Shown: positions 27,001-35,024 of the stretch, one piece after another
Position numbering within the stretch: position 1 is the first letter of the stretch
Layout: the number at the start of each line of letters is the position of its first letter
Source of the DNA: JAPPLB01 sp965206655
Lineage (GTDB): Bacteria; Acidobacteriota; Terriglobia; Bryobacterales; UBA6623
Reading direction: 5' to 3'
DNA: 64,000 bases
Assembly: GCA_965206655.1 (NCBI GenBank)
Contig: CBDBKC010000037.1
Span: 953,862-1,017,861, forward strand
Position numbers and translations under genes: made by a program
The notes under the pieces: model-generated
Told to the model about the DNA's origin: nothing
Seen by the model: only the letters and a program-made list of their open reading frames with translations
Database searches by the model: none

Positions 27001-27154
27001 GCTGCGTGGCGAGTATGAGGATGTGACGATCCTGCGGAAGAATATCGCCGAGATAAGGACCTCGACGGTCTCGCTGATGCCCGACGGTCTTGAGGAGAAC
27101 ATGAGCCGGCAGGATCTGGCTGATGTGATCGAGTACTTGCGGGCGGGGTTATAG
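24038..27154 (+). CDS. lipoprotein dehydrogenase-like protein: propeller, HEAT repeats, heme c
   Basis: 1038 aa from a TTG at 24038, preferred for CAGGAGAG seven bases upstream. A hydrophobic stretch ending TLLLTIIACGEPG is a lipobox, so it is membrane-anchored on the outside. Residues ~60-480 are a sorbosone/PQQ-dehydrogenase-like propeller (FQIEPGFRVEVIAAEPEV; DMAFDENGDLWVAEM; NLYMVDFYREYIEEP). About 490-880 are HEAT-like helical repeats (ALGDEHPRVRENAIKMAE). The end carries one heme c motif, HCGKCHEPQGERARIGPNL. This matches the PVC-type membrane-bound dehydrogenase family widely seen in Planctomycetes and Acidobacteriota; the substrate, perhaps a sugar, is unknown. The zeta-kinase gene starts one base after its stop. 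Confidence 0.8.
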   Translation: MPSEQAPTTLCPRWGTPSRPSARPPRRGLGHRTAATITLLLTIIACGEPGPKKGPYDTDPLTPDQATEAFQIEPGFRVEVIAAEPEVMDPVDMAFDENGDLWVAEMLGYPFNPEEGEEPRSRIRFLQDQDGDGRFESATIFADHLLHVSSVMPWKGGVLASSAPDILFLKDTDGDHEADVKEVWFTGFQTEVSPEARINSLRYGIDNWIYAANSGRPGTVTSPRHPDKTGVVVRGHDFRFHPGTDAWEPAAGSIQYGMSFDEWGNRFGSRNTVFLSHAVLPARYVLRNRFFSPGSPMQFLVEHDDEENKIYPLTQPQQWRIERTQARQERYDERSTGRVEHLWGRFSAATGATVYMGDAFPADYVGNVFVGEVNGNLVRRNILTQDGATFRAHRSPEGEREFLAAPDNWFSPANFANAPDGNLYMVDFYREYIEEPLSIPMALQERLQMDFFRGTDMGRIYRIVPEKPLAQRNLKPGLGAASIEDLVGTLEHANGWHRLTAHRLLVEKQDESAIPSLKKLADESASPQGRLHALWVLEGLEALEPAMVRKALGDEHPRVRENAIKMAEAFLPELGNVLMARQNDEDPRVRFQFILTLGLLPGNYRALTPLIAEYSEDRWFRNALLSSVGGGGMSVLNRLMTRHGDFFAEPSDGKRELITELVSSIAARRNSREISLFLITLDGSRRLQPAAWRSASLVGLGRGLAIDGSRGLGIPAAEEVMMKYVRAEAPEVRDAARNAARFLALPAFVQQSLREAANGELPIEDRVRAAEALRGGGYARVGPVLSEILTTPSPQALQGAAVDTLSEFDDDSVAEVLLRGWGAYGAPVRERVAQAMMRKRERAAAFLDAMEANQITLETVDAVSKIRLTQYPDEKVQERARELLASQVSDRAEVVAAYGDVAALDASLDHGREVFKEHCGKCHEPQGERARIGPNLSGVNNKTREELIESILDPSGDIQPNYANYIVVDQVGRVYDGLLAGETAEAVRLRGEYEDVTILRKNIAEIRTSTVSLMPDGLEENMSRQDLADVIEYLRAGL

Positions 27155-27155
27155 G

Positions 27156-27746
27156 GTGGGTGCGCGGCCGCGCGTTGTTGTACTGGCTGGGCCGAATGGA
27201 GCGGGGAAGTCAACATGTGCCCCCGTGCTGCTCCGCGACGCTTTCGGGGTGCATGAGTTTGTAAACGCCGATGCGGTTGCCGCGGGGCTTTCCGCCTACA
27301 ATCCCAGAGTTGTGGATTTTCAAGCCGGGCGTCTCATGGTGCGGCGCCTTCATGAGCTTGCCGCTGGCCGGAAGAGCTTCGGGTTTGAGACGACACTCGC
27401 GAGCCGATCGTACGCAGTTTGGTTGAAGAAGCTCGCCGCGGCCGGTTACGTCGTCAGTGTGCTCTACGTTTGGGTCGGTTCGCCCGAACTTGCGGTTCAG
27501 CGAGTCAGACAGCGTGTGCGTGAGGGTGGTCACGACGTGCCGGAAGAGGTTGTTCGACGACGCTACTATCGTGGAGCACGCAACTTCTTTGGTTTGTACA
27601 TGTCTTTGGCCGAGAACTGGGTCGTGTGGGACAATTTGAGCAAGGACGGGCCTCACCGAATCGCATGGGGGACGGGCGTAGCAAACACTACGGTCGTCAT
27701 GTCGGAGGCGTGGTCCCAGTTTCAAGAGATTGCCAAATGGACTTAA
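27156..27746 (+). CDS. zeta-toxin-like P-loop kinase
   Basis: 196 aa, GTG start one base after the preceding stop. It has the Walker A motif VVLAGPNGAGKST and the zeta/COG4185 pattern: NADAVAAGLSAYNP, FGFETTLASRSY, YVVSVLYVWVGSPELAVQRV and a basic helix RRRYYRGARNF. Zeta toxins phosphorylate UDP-amino sugars and block peptidoglycan synthesis; COG4185 relatives are less well studied, so the substrate is open. The following small gene overlaps its 3' end by 10 bases and looks like its partner. Confidence 0.8.
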   Translation: MGARPRVVVLAGPNGAGKSTCAPVLLRDAFGVHEFVNADAVAAGLSAYNPRVVDFQAGRLMVRRLHELAAGRKSFGFETTLASRSYAVWLKKLAAAGYVVSVLYVWVGSPELAVQRVRQRVREGGHDVPEEVVRRRYYRGARNFFGLYMSLAENWVVWDNLSKDGPHRIAWGTGVANTTVVMSEAWSQFQEIAKWT

Positions 27747-27958
27747 CGAACGGCAGTCAAGACCCATATTTCCCCAGTTATGAGGAAATGGACGCGGCCA
27801 TGCAAGAGGCCGTTCGCAGGGCGCTCGTCGTCCACAAGGCTCTGGGGCATCCGATTTGGGTCATACACGACGGGGAGGTCGTGGAGATCCCACCGGAAGA
27901 AATCGAGGTTTCCTCTGAGCCCGTCCCCGGCGCTCCGCCGTTCAACTCAAACCGTTGA
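27737..27958 (+). CDS. small partner protein of the zeta-like kinase
   Basis: 73 aa from the ATG at 27737; the frame is open upstream but that part is a shadow of the kinase gene. The sequence has a helix DAAMQEAVRRALVVHKALG and a beta-hairpin PIWVIHDGEVVEIPPEEIEV. The hairpin resembles short proteins that I remember next to COG4185 kinases, but no function is established. It is not similar to the classic epsilon antitoxin. The 10-base overlap implies translational coupling, the usual toxin-antitoxin order being reversed. Its end overlaps the convergent RDD gene by 12 bases. Confidence 0.65.
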   Translation: MDLTNGSQDPYFPSYEEMDAAMQEAVRRALVVHKALGHPIWVIHDGEVVEIPPEEIEVSSEPVPGAPPFNSNR

Positions 27959-28660
27959 TGGGCGCGCGACTTTTCTCAGCACCAGGCAACTAGCCAGCAT
28001 GTCGTGCAATGCTTGCCGGCGGTCCGTAAACGGCTGCATCAGGTAGCCGGCGAACAATATCATCGCTGACAGGATCCTTCCAAAGTACCGGCCGGTCGCG
28101 CGCCCGAACGAGATACGTCCGCCGTTCATGTCAGTGACAACGATTCCGACCGCCATCTTCCCCAGTGTCGCCTGATAGCGGGAACTGACCATGCCCGCTT
28201 CGTAGAGCCAACTGATGACAAAACCTAGCAGCGAGGCCAGCAGGCTAAAGAGAATGCTGACGATCGCCGCCGCACCTTCTTCGTTTCCGCCGGCGCCGGC
28301 AATGCCGACAGCCGCTACCATCTGGGCCATGAAACTGATGAAGAAGTTAGGGATCGCCGTGATGATTCCGTCGATAAACACAGCCAGAAATCGCCACCAA
28401 AAGCCCGCGTACTCGGTGGCTTGGCCAATAGCGGCCGGCGTTGGAGAGGCAACAGGAGGAGTCGCCCCAGCGGAAGAGCCGTAGGGTGGGGTGACTGTAG
28501 CGGCCGCTGTCGATGTTGCCGCGGGTGGTGTTAAGGCCGCCTCGGGTGGAGGAGTAGCATGGAGCGCCGGCTCAGCCTCATGTCTCTTGAGAGAAGCGCC
28601 GCACTTCTTGCAGAATGCATATTCCTCGTCGTTCGAATGGCCGCACTGCGGACAGTCCAT
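27947..28660 (-). CDS. RDD-family membrane protein with N-terminal zinc ribbon
   Basis: 237 aa. It starts MDCPQCGHSNDEEYAFCKKCG, a zinc ribbon with two CxxC knuckles, then an Ala/Pro/Thr-rich linker (about 30-80), then an RDD domain: GFWWRFLAVFIDGIITAIP (first helix with Arg and Asp), two further helices and SSRYQATLGKMAVGIVVTD, RQALHDMLASCLVL. RDD proteins are small integral membrane proteins, some linked to ion exchange; the role here is unknown. Start ATG has GAGGAG upstream and a TATAAT at 28704-28709. Confidence 0.8.
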   Translation of the reverse strand: MDCPQCGHSNDEEYAFCKKCGASLKRHEAEPALHATPPPEAALTPPAATSTAAATVTPPYGSSAGATPPVASPTPAAIGQATEYAGFWWRFLAVFIDGIITAIPNFFISFMAQMVAAVGIAGAGGNEEGAAAIVSILFSLLASLLGFVISWLYEAGMVSSRYQATLGKMAVGIVVTDMNGGRISFGRATGRYFGRILSAMILFAGYLMQPFTDRRQALHDMLASCLVLRKVARPSTV

Positions 28661-28703
28661 GGTCGCTCCTCAAGCAAAGCCCCCGGTTGCGGCTCGCCGC
28701 CCC

Positions 28704-28709
28704 ATTATA
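28704..28709 (-). promoter_or_regulatory. candidate -10 element of the RDD gene
   Basis: TATAAT on the minus strand 44 bases before the RDD start codon; no convincing -35 hexamer. Confidence 0.35.
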
Positions 28710-28834
28710 GAGAACCGCTATTGTTGAACGATTGACCATACCAAGCCGGAACAGGCCTCGGAGTCGTGTGGTAGAGTGCCAATCAACTTTGTGTTCGACG
28801 TGTTTGATCTGCTCGACGGTGCGAAGAGTTGCTT

Positions 28835-30196
28835 ATGAGAATGCTGACAGTCGTCTTGTCTTTGCTGGCATGCGCATTCACACTGCCGGCCCAAAGCGCC
28901 AAGCCCAACATCGTCTTGATTGTTTCCGACGACCAGGGCTACGCCGACCTCGGTTGCTGCGGGCGTCCGGAATTGAAAACGCCGAACCTCGACCGGCTCG
29001 CGGCCGAGGGCGTCCGCCTGACGAACTTCTACGTCACATGGCCGGCTTGCACGCCGTCACGCGGCAGCCTGCTCACCGGGCGTTATCCCCAACGAAACGG
29101 CCTTTACGACATGATCCGCAACAACGAGGTCAACTACGGCCACCGCTTTACCGAGGAGGAGTATTCGGTCTCACCCGAGATGACGTTGGGCCTCGACCGG
29201 CGTGAAGTCACGATCGCTCAGGTCTTGCGGGAAGCCGGCTACGCGACCGGCGTTTTCGGGAAATGGGATAGCGGACGAGCGAAACGATTCCTGCCCCAAC
29301 AGAGGGGTTTCGATACGTTCTTCGGATTCTCCAATACCGGCATCGACTACTTCACCCATGAGCGCTACGGCGTTCCCTCGATGTACCGCGGCAATGAGCG
29401 GGTCCAGGTGGAAGGCTATGCGACCGATTTGTTTCGGCGCGAGGCGATCGAGTTCTTGAATAAGAACAGCCGCCGGCCCTTCTTCCTCTATGTCCCGTTC
29501 AACGCGCCGCACGGAGCCTCGAATCTTGACAGGGTTGGAGTACAAGCGCCGGATGAGTACTACCGCATGTACGGCGAACTTCCTCCCACTAGGAAGCAGC
29601 GCTATATGGCCGCGACGACGGCGATGGATGACGCGATCGGGAAGATTCTCGATGAGCTTGACCGTCTCGGCGTTGCCGACAATACGCTGGTCGTTTTCTT
29701 CAGCGACAACGGCGGCTCGGGTGTCGCTGACAATACGCCGTTAAGGGGACAAAAAGCGCAGATGTGGGAAGGCGGAATTCGAGTGCCGTTCCTAGCCCGC
29801 TGGCCCGGGCATCTGCCGCAAGGCAAAGTGATTGACGAGTTTCTCAGTTCGCTTGAAGTATTCCCGACTTTCACGGCAGTGGCTGGCGGTCAAACGCCCG
29901 AGAACGTGATTTACGACGGGTTCGATATGCTTCCCGTCCTGCGGGGCGAGACGGAATCGCAGCGCGCCGAGATGTACTGGCAGCGGCGGAGTAACAAGGC
30001 GGCGCGATACCAGAACTGGAAATGGGTGGAATCAGATCGCGGAGGGGGCCTGTTTGATCTGGCGAACGACATCGGCGAGCGGAAAGACCTATCCTCCTCC
30101 CATCCCAACGTATTGCAGGATATGAAGACTCGCTGGGCCGCCTGGCGCAAACAAATGGATGAAGCTGAACCCCGCGGGCCATTCCGCGACTACTAA
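28835..30196 (+). CDS. sulfatase (arylsulfatase A-like), exported
   Basis: 453 aa; a signal peptide follows the ATG (MLTVVLSLLACAFTLPAQS). It hydrolyses sulfate esters. Metal-binding IVLIVSDDQGYADLGCCG is at the N-terminus. The formylglycine site CTPSRGSLLTGRYPQRNG is the canonical CxPSR, so it needs a maturating enzyme not in this window. FGKWDSGR, PFFLYVPFNAPHGAS and VVFFSDNGGSG complete the active-site set. A TTG six bases upstream is a less likely start. Sulfated polysaccharide is the plausible substrate, in keeping with the neighbouring TonB receptor and dehydrogenase. Confidence 0.9.
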   Translation: MRMLTVVLSLLACAFTLPAQSAKPNIVLIVSDDQGYADLGCCGRPELKTPNLDRLAAEGVRLTNFYVTWPACTPSRGSLLTGRYPQRNGLYDMIRNNEVNYGHRFTEEEYSVSPEMTLGLDRREVTIAQVLREAGYATGVFGKWDSGRAKRFLPQQRGFDTFFGFSNTGIDYFTHERYGVPSMYRGNERVQVEGYATDLFRREAIEFLNKNSRRPFFLYVPFNAPHGASNLDRVGVQAPDEYYRMYGELPPTRKQRYMAATTAMDDAIGKILDELDRLGVADNTLVVFFSDNGGSGVADNTPLRGQKAQMWEGGIRVPFLARWPGHLPQGKVIDEFLSSLEVFPTFTAVAGGQTPENVIYDGFDMLPVLRGETESQRAEMYWQRRSNKAARYQNWKWVESDRGGGLFDLANDIGERKDLSSSHPNVLQDMKTRWAAWRKQMDEAEPRGPFRDY

Positions 30197-30300
30197 CACG
30201 CGTTGGCTAATTCTCCTACGGTTAAGGTTGCCAGATGCCGAATGATAGGATGAGGCCCCGGCGGTCATTCAGGCCTACCGCCTCTTTTTAGCCAACGGCA

Positions 30301-30975
30301 ATGCTTTCCACGATCGGGACCAAACTGGTCGTCGCCGTAACGGGCGTACTACTCGTTCTCTTCGTCATTGGCCACATGCTGGGAAACCTCCAGATCTATC
30401 TGGGTCCGGAGGCGGTGAATAGTTATGCGGCTTTCCTGAAATCGAAGCCGGGACCTCTTTGGGGGATTCGGTTGGGGTTGTTAGCCGTCTTCCTTCTCCA
30501 CATCGGCGGAATCATCCGCCTGACCCTGGCCAACAAGCGTGCGCGTTCCACGGCGTACGCGATGAAGAAGCCCGTTCAGTCGACGCTCGCGTCACGCACC
30601 ATGGTCTACAGCGGAGCGGCTCTGCTTGCCTTCGTCGTCTACCACCTGCTGCACTTCACGATCGGGGTGACCCATCCGGAGTATTCCCATCTGACGGACA
30701 GCGCCGGGCGGCACGATGTCTATTCGATGATCATCCTCGGTTTTCAGCAACCACTCGTTTCGATCTCTTACATCTTTGCGATGGGGTTGCTGGGGATGCA
30801 CCTGGGCCATGGTGTGGCGAGCATCTTTCAGAGCACCGGCTGGAGGCGGCCTCAACTTGTTCCCATGATCGAGGTGTTTGGCCGCATCGTCGCCGTCGTG
30901 ATCGTGCTCGGCAACATCTCTATCCCCTTGGCGGCGTTGCTCGGGTGGATCTCACCGACGCAGGGCAGGTTCTAG
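30301..30975 (+). CDS. sdhC: succinate dehydrogenase cytochrome b subunit
   Basis: 224 aa with about five membrane helices (VVAVTGVLLVLFVIGHMLGNL; LGLLAVFLLHIGGIIRL; VYSGAALLAFVVYHLLHF; YIFAMGLLGMHLGHGV; VVIVLGNISIPLAALLG). Histidines in GHMLGN, LLHIGG, YHLLHF and MHLGHG are candidates for di-heme ligands, as in the single large b558-type subunit. It anchors SdhAB and passes electrons to quinone. First gene of sdhCAB; sdhA starts two bases after its stop. Confidence 0.9.
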   Translation: MLSTIGTKLVVAVTGVLLVLFVIGHMLGNLQIYLGPEAVNSYAAFLKSKPGPLWGIRLGLLAVFLLHIGGIIRLTLANKRARSTAYAMKKPVQSTLASRTMVYSGAALLAFVVYHLLHFTIGVTHPEYSHLTDSAGRHDVYSMIILGFQQPLVSISYIFAMGLLGMHLGHGVASIFQSTGWRRPQLVPMIEVFGRIVAVVIVLGNISIPLAALLGWISPTQGRF

Positions 30976-30977
30976 AT

Positions 30978-32891
30978 ATGCGTTTGGACGCGATGATCCC
31001 CCACGGGCCGATTGAGCAGAAGTGGGACCGCCATATAGCCGAGATCAAGCTGATCAATCCGGCCAACAAAAGGAAATTCGACATTATCATCGTCGGTTCG
31101 GGACTTGCCGGCGCCTCGGCTGCGGCGTCCTTGGCGGAACTGGGGTACAAGGTCGATTGTTTCTGTTTTCAAGACAGTCCACGGCGTGCGCACTCGATCG
31201 CTGCCCAAGGAGGCATCAACGCCGCCAAAAACTATCCGAACGACGGCGACTCGGTCTATCGGCTTTTCTATGACACGGTGAAAGGCGGCGACTTCCGAAG
31301 CCGCGAAGCCAACGTCTATCGGCTCGCAGAGGTCAGCAACAATATCATCGACCAGTGCGTGGCTCAAGGTGTTCCCTTTGCACGCGAATACGGCGGTCTG
31401 TTGGCAAACCGCTCCTTCGGCGGCGCGCAGGTTTCCCGCACTTTCTATGCTCGCGGCCAGACTGGCCAGCAGTTGCTTCTGGGTGCGGTGTCCGCCCTTC
31501 ATCGCCAGATCGGCAAGGGGGCTGTCCGGATGCATGTCCGGAGCGAGATGCTCGACATTGTCGTAATCGACGGCAAGGCTCGAGGGATTGTCACGCGCGA
31601 TCTCGTTAGCGGTGAGATCCAGTCGTGGGCGGCGCACGCCGTGGTCCTGGCCACCGGCGGCTACGGCAATGCTTTCTATCTGTCGACGAATGCCAAGGGC
31701 AGCAATGTGACGGCGGCTTATCGCGCCTACATGCGCGGCGCCGCCTTCGCAAACCCCTGCTACACCCAGATCCACCCCACCTGCATCCCGCGTAGCGGGG
31801 ATCATCAGTCGAAGCTCACTCTGATGTCGGAATCATTACGCAATGACGGCCGCGTGTGGGTTCCCAAGCAGCAGAACGACACGCGTGCTGCTTCGCGGAT
31901 TCCCCAGAACGAGCGCGACTACTACCTCGAACGCAAGTATCCGAGTTTCGGCAACCTGGCGCCGCGTGATATTTCGTCCCGCAGCGCCAAGGAAGTCTGC
32001 GATGAGGGACGGGGCGTGGGGCCCGGCGGGCAGGGCGTCTACCTCGACTTCGCCGACTCTATCGGACGCTTAGGCCGTGACGTAATTGAACAGCGTTACG
32101 GAAACCTTTTCCACATGTACAACCGCATCACCTCCGAAGACCCCTATTCGGCGCCGATGCGGATCTACCCTGCCGTCCACTACACGATGGGCGGCCTTTG
32201 GGTCGACTACAACTTGATGAGTACGATTCCCGGGCTTCACGTCATTGGCGAGGCGAACTTCTCGGATCACGGCGCCAACCGCCTCGGTGCGAGCGCGCTG
32301 ATGCAGGGCTTGGCGGACGGCTACTTTGTGCTGCCGTATACGATCGGCAATTACCTCGCCACGGCAAAGCCAGAGCCAGTGTCCACGGATCATCCTGAGT
32401 TCAAAGGCGTGGAGGAAGCTGTCAATACGCGGCTGCGCAAACTCCTTGGCATCAACGGAAAGCGTTCCGCCGACTCGTTTCATCGGGAACTCGGTCAGAT
32501 CCTCTGGGAGAAATGCGGGATGGCCCGTAACGCGGCGGGGCTCAAGGAAGCGCTGGCCCGAATCCCGGAACTGCGCGAAGAGTTCTGGAGTAGCGTACAG
32601 GTTCCCGGTGAGGGAGAAGAGTTCAATCAGGCTCTCGAATACGCCGGACGCATCGCCGACTTTCTGGAGTTCGGCGAACTCATGTGCCGCGACGGACTGG
32701 TGCGTGAGGAATCCTGCGGCGGGCACTTCCGTGAAGAACATCAGACATCCGAAGGGGAAGCCCAGCGTGACGATGAAAACTTCTCGTTTGTCTCCGCATG
32801 GGAATACCAGGGCACGAACCGCGAGCCCGTGCTACACAGAGAGCCGCTCCACTTTGAAAACGTGAAGCTGGCTACGCGAAGCTATAAGTAG
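30978..32891 (+). CDS. sdhA: succinate dehydrogenase flavoprotein subunit
   Basis: 637 aa from ATG 30978, directly after sdhC; the frame is open far upstream inside sdhC, but that part is a shadow. It oxidises succinate with covalently bound FAD. Visible motifs are DIIIVGSGLAGASAAASLAE (FAD-binding loop), RRAHSIAAQGGINAAKN with the FAD-linking His, TGGYGNAFYLSTNAKGSN, and the substrate region IHPTCIP and HYTMGGLWVD. The length and the late AREEHQTSEGEA-type sequence fit the long form found with one-subunit anchors. Second gene of the operon. Confidence 0.95.
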   Translation: MRLDAMIPHGPIEQKWDRHIAEIKLINPANKRKFDIIIVGSGLAGASAAASLAELGYKVDCFCFQDSPRRAHSIAAQGGINAAKNYPNDGDSVYRLFYDTVKGGDFRSREANVYRLAEVSNNIIDQCVAQGVPFAREYGGLLANRSFGGAQVSRTFYARGQTGQQLLLGAVSALHRQIGKGAVRMHVRSEMLDIVVIDGKARGIVTRDLVSGEIQSWAAHAVVLATGGYGNAFYLSTNAKGSNVTAAYRAYMRGAAFANPCYTQIHPTCIPRSGDHQSKLTLMSESLRNDGRVWVPKQQNDTRAASRIPQNERDYYLERKYPSFGNLAPRDISSRSAKEVCDEGRGVGPGGQGVYLDFADSIGRLGRDVIEQRYGNLFHMYNRITSEDPYSAPMRIYPAVHYTMGGLWVDYNLMSTIPGLHVIGEANFSDHGANRLGASALMQGLADGYFVLPYTIGNYLATAKPEPVSTDHPEFKGVEEAVNTRLRKLLGINGKRSADSFHRELGQILWEKCGMARNAAGLKEALARIPELREEFWSSVQVPGEGEEFNQALEYAGRIADFLEFGELMCRDGLVREESCGGHFREEHQTSEGEAQRDDENFSFVSAWEYQGTNREPVLHREPLHFENVKLATRSYK

Positions 32892-32904
32892 CGACGAGCC
32901 CGAC

Positions 32905-33657
32905 ATGAACCTCAAGCTCAAGATCTGGCGCCAAAAGGACGCAGACTCCCCTGGCGGCTTCGTCGACTATCAGTTGGGCGATGTCCGGCCCGAGATGTCG
33001 TTCCTTGAGATGTTGGATGTCCTCAACCAGAAGCTGATCTTGAAAGGCGAGGACCCCGTCGCGTTCGACCATGATTGCCGCGAAGGCATCTGCGGCATGT
33101 GCTCGCTGGTTATCGACGGCACACCTCACGGACCCGACCGTGCCACCACCACCTGCCAGCTCTACATGCGCCGCTTCCAGGATGGCGAGACAATCACGAT
33201 TGAGCCCTTTCGCGCGACCGCCCTGCCTCTGGTGCGGGACCTCGTCGTGGATCGCAGCGCGCTCGACCGGATTCAGCAGGCCGGTGGCTTCGTGTCGGTG
33301 AATACCGGAGGTACACCGGACGCTAACATGATTCCGATTCCCAAACCGAAGGCCGACCGCGCCATGGATGCCTCCTCCTGCATCGGCTGCGCGGCCTGCA
33401 TCGCGGTCTGCAAGAACGCTTCCGCATCGCTTTTTACCGCCGCGAAAATCTCGCATTTGGCGAATCTTCCTCAAGGCCAGCCCGAGCGCTATCAGCGCGC
33501 CAAAGCCATGGTGGCCCAGATGGATACGGAAGGTTTCGGAAGCTGCACGAACACCTACGACTGCGAAGCGGTCTGTCCCGAGGAGATCAGCGTCAACCAT
33601 ATCACCCAGATGAATCGAGATTACGTCAAGGCCCTCCTCGGCGGAGGCGGAGGCTAG
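32905..33657 (+). CDS. sdhB: succinate dehydrogenase iron-sulfur subunit
   Basis: 250 aa. It carries three Fe-S clusters from FAD to quinone. 2Fe-2S cysteines: CREGICGMCS plus a later Cys (TTTCQLYMR). The 4Fe-4S and 3Fe-4S ligands are CIGCAACIAVC and CTNTYDCEAVCPEEI. It starts 13 bases after sdhA. A glycine-rich tail (LLGGGGG) ends the protein. Third gene of the operon; no terminator is visible in the 37 bases before the convergent transporter gene. Confidence 0.95.
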   Translation: MNLKLKIWRQKDADSPGGFVDYQLGDVRPEMSFLEMLDVLNQKLILKGEDPVAFDHDCREGICGMCSLVIDGTPHGPDRATTTCQLYMRRFQDGETITIEPFRATALPLVRDLVVDRSALDRIQQAGGFVSVNTGGTPDANMIPIPKPKADRAMDASSCIGCAACIAVCKNASASLFTAAKISHLANLPQGQPERYQRAKAMVAQMDTEGFGSCTNTYDCEAVCPEEISVNHITQMNRDYVKALLGGGGG

Positions 33658-33694
33658 ACTAACTACGGAGAGACCTTGTAGACACTCTCGTGAG

Positions 33695-34990
33695 CTAGAG
33701 GCCGCCCAGCCCCCCGAAGAGAACCCCCGCTGACTGAATCGCGCCGTAAACCGCGAGGCAGAACAGCACAGCGAGAATGACGTTCTCCCAGGGGCGGGTG
33801 CGGTGCTTCTCACCGATGAAGTTTGGGCTTGCCGTGATCCACCACACCCCCCCGGCCAACAATGGCAGCAGGACTACCTGTCCGCTGTTTGCGGCCAGTG
33901 TGAGTGTCACGAAATCGGGCATCCCGGGCAGCGTCCAGATCAAGGGCGAAACGAGGCACCACACGATGATCCAGCGGTGCATCGAGTGTCCACGGTATTC
34001 CGCGCGCGTGGGCTGCTCGCCCGTTCGCCATCGCAGCCAGGCATGACTACCGAGCGCCGCAAGCCCGGCGGCATGCCCCAGGATCGACGTGTAGATCGCC
34101 GCGAAGATTCCCGCATAGAACAGCAACCTGCCGGACGGACCCAAGACAGTACTGAGCAGGTTCGGCAGGTCATCGAGATCGGTGATGTGACGGTTCGGAT
34201 AGAGCAGTTCCGCGCCGAGCACCCACACCGCCAGATTCAGCACGACCATGGCGGTCACTCCGAGCAGTAGATCGTAGAACTGTACGCGCAGATACTTTGG
34301 TCCGCGCCAACCCTTCTCCTCAAGGAAGTATGGATAGGCGAGGTTCATGAACGAGCCGCCGACCGCGCCAATCATCGCCAGCGCTACCGTCAGCGGACCG
34401 AACGCCCCTTGCCGACCGGGCATTTCAAAGCGGAACAGACCTTCTACGACGTCTGCCCCGCTGAAGCCGACCCATGCCGCTGAACCGACGAATGAGATTG
34501 AGAGCAGCGCGAGAAAGGCCTTGAAGATCCATTCCAGGGGTCCGTAGGCCCGGATTACAAGTACGAAGGCGGTGGCATTGCAGAGCACCGCCCACATCCA
34601 AACCTCGCCGATGCCGAAGACATTTCGGCAGATTTCACCGACGCCTACGGTCAGGAAGGCTTCATAAACGTGGCCCATCACGACCGCGCCAACGAAAAGT
34701 ACCGGCCCGTACCAAGGGTGCAGGCGGACCAATCCGTCGAGCACACCTTCGCCGCGCGGATTGCAGAGCTGGTAGCGGCCGATCAACGACGCGAGAACAA
34801 ACCGCATGAAGACCGCCAGCACCAGCACCCACAGCAACGAGTATCCGTAGCTGCTGCCCGCCACCGCCATGTCGACAACATCACCGGCGCCAAGCCAGGT
34901 GAGCACAATTACGATGCTCGGCCCGAACGACTTGAGGTATTCCGTAAAGGAATGAGGAACGGGCGGTTCCGGCGGCATAGCCTGGGCCAT
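33695..34990 (-). CDS. Nramp-like membrane transporter lacking the usual metal-site motifs
   Basis: 431 aa with about 11 membrane helices. The alignment with Nramp proteins is clear in YGYSLLWVLVLAVFMRFVL and in the Nramp order of helices. In TM1 the usual DPGN reads GAGD (LGAGDVVDMAVAG) and in TM6 the usual MPH region reads GGSFMNLAYPYFLEEKG. Without these ligands the protein is unlikely to move Mn/Fe by the classic site; Nramp-related transporters with altered sites (for example magnesium carriers) are known, and a similar GGS-NL-YPYF pattern recurs in planctomycete homologues from memory. Convergent to sdhB, 37 bases apart. Confidence 0.75.
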   Translation of the reverse strand: MAQAMPPEPPVPHSFTEYLKSFGPSIVIVLTWLGAGDVVDMAVAGSSYGYSLLWVLVLAVFMRFVLASLIGRYQLCNPRGEGVLDGLVRLHPWYGPVLFVGAVVMGHVYEAFLTVGVGEICRNVFGIGEVWMWAVLCNATAFVLVIRAYGPLEWIFKAFLALLSISFVGSAAWVGFSGADVVEGLFRFEMPGRQGAFGPLTVALAMIGAVGGSFMNLAYPYFLEEKGWRGPKYLRVQFYDLLLGVTAMVVLNLAVWVLGAELLYPNRHITDLDDLPNLLSTVLGPSGRLLFYAGIFAAIYTSILGHAAGLAALGSHAWLRWRTGEQPTRAEYRGHSMHRWIIVWCLVSPLIWTLPGMPDFVTLTLAANSGQVVLLPLLAGGVWWITASPNFIGEKHRTRPWENVILAVLFCLAVYGAIQSAGVLFGGLGGL

Positions 34991-35024
34991 CAGGTCAGCG
35001 TACTGGAAACAGCAGAGCGGCGGG

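Noticed and set aside
30459..30977. 810-codon frame covering sdhA with a long N-terminal extension
   Set aside because: The extension overlaps sdhC in another frame and has no family similarity; the ATG right after sdhC starts the normal SdhA sequence.
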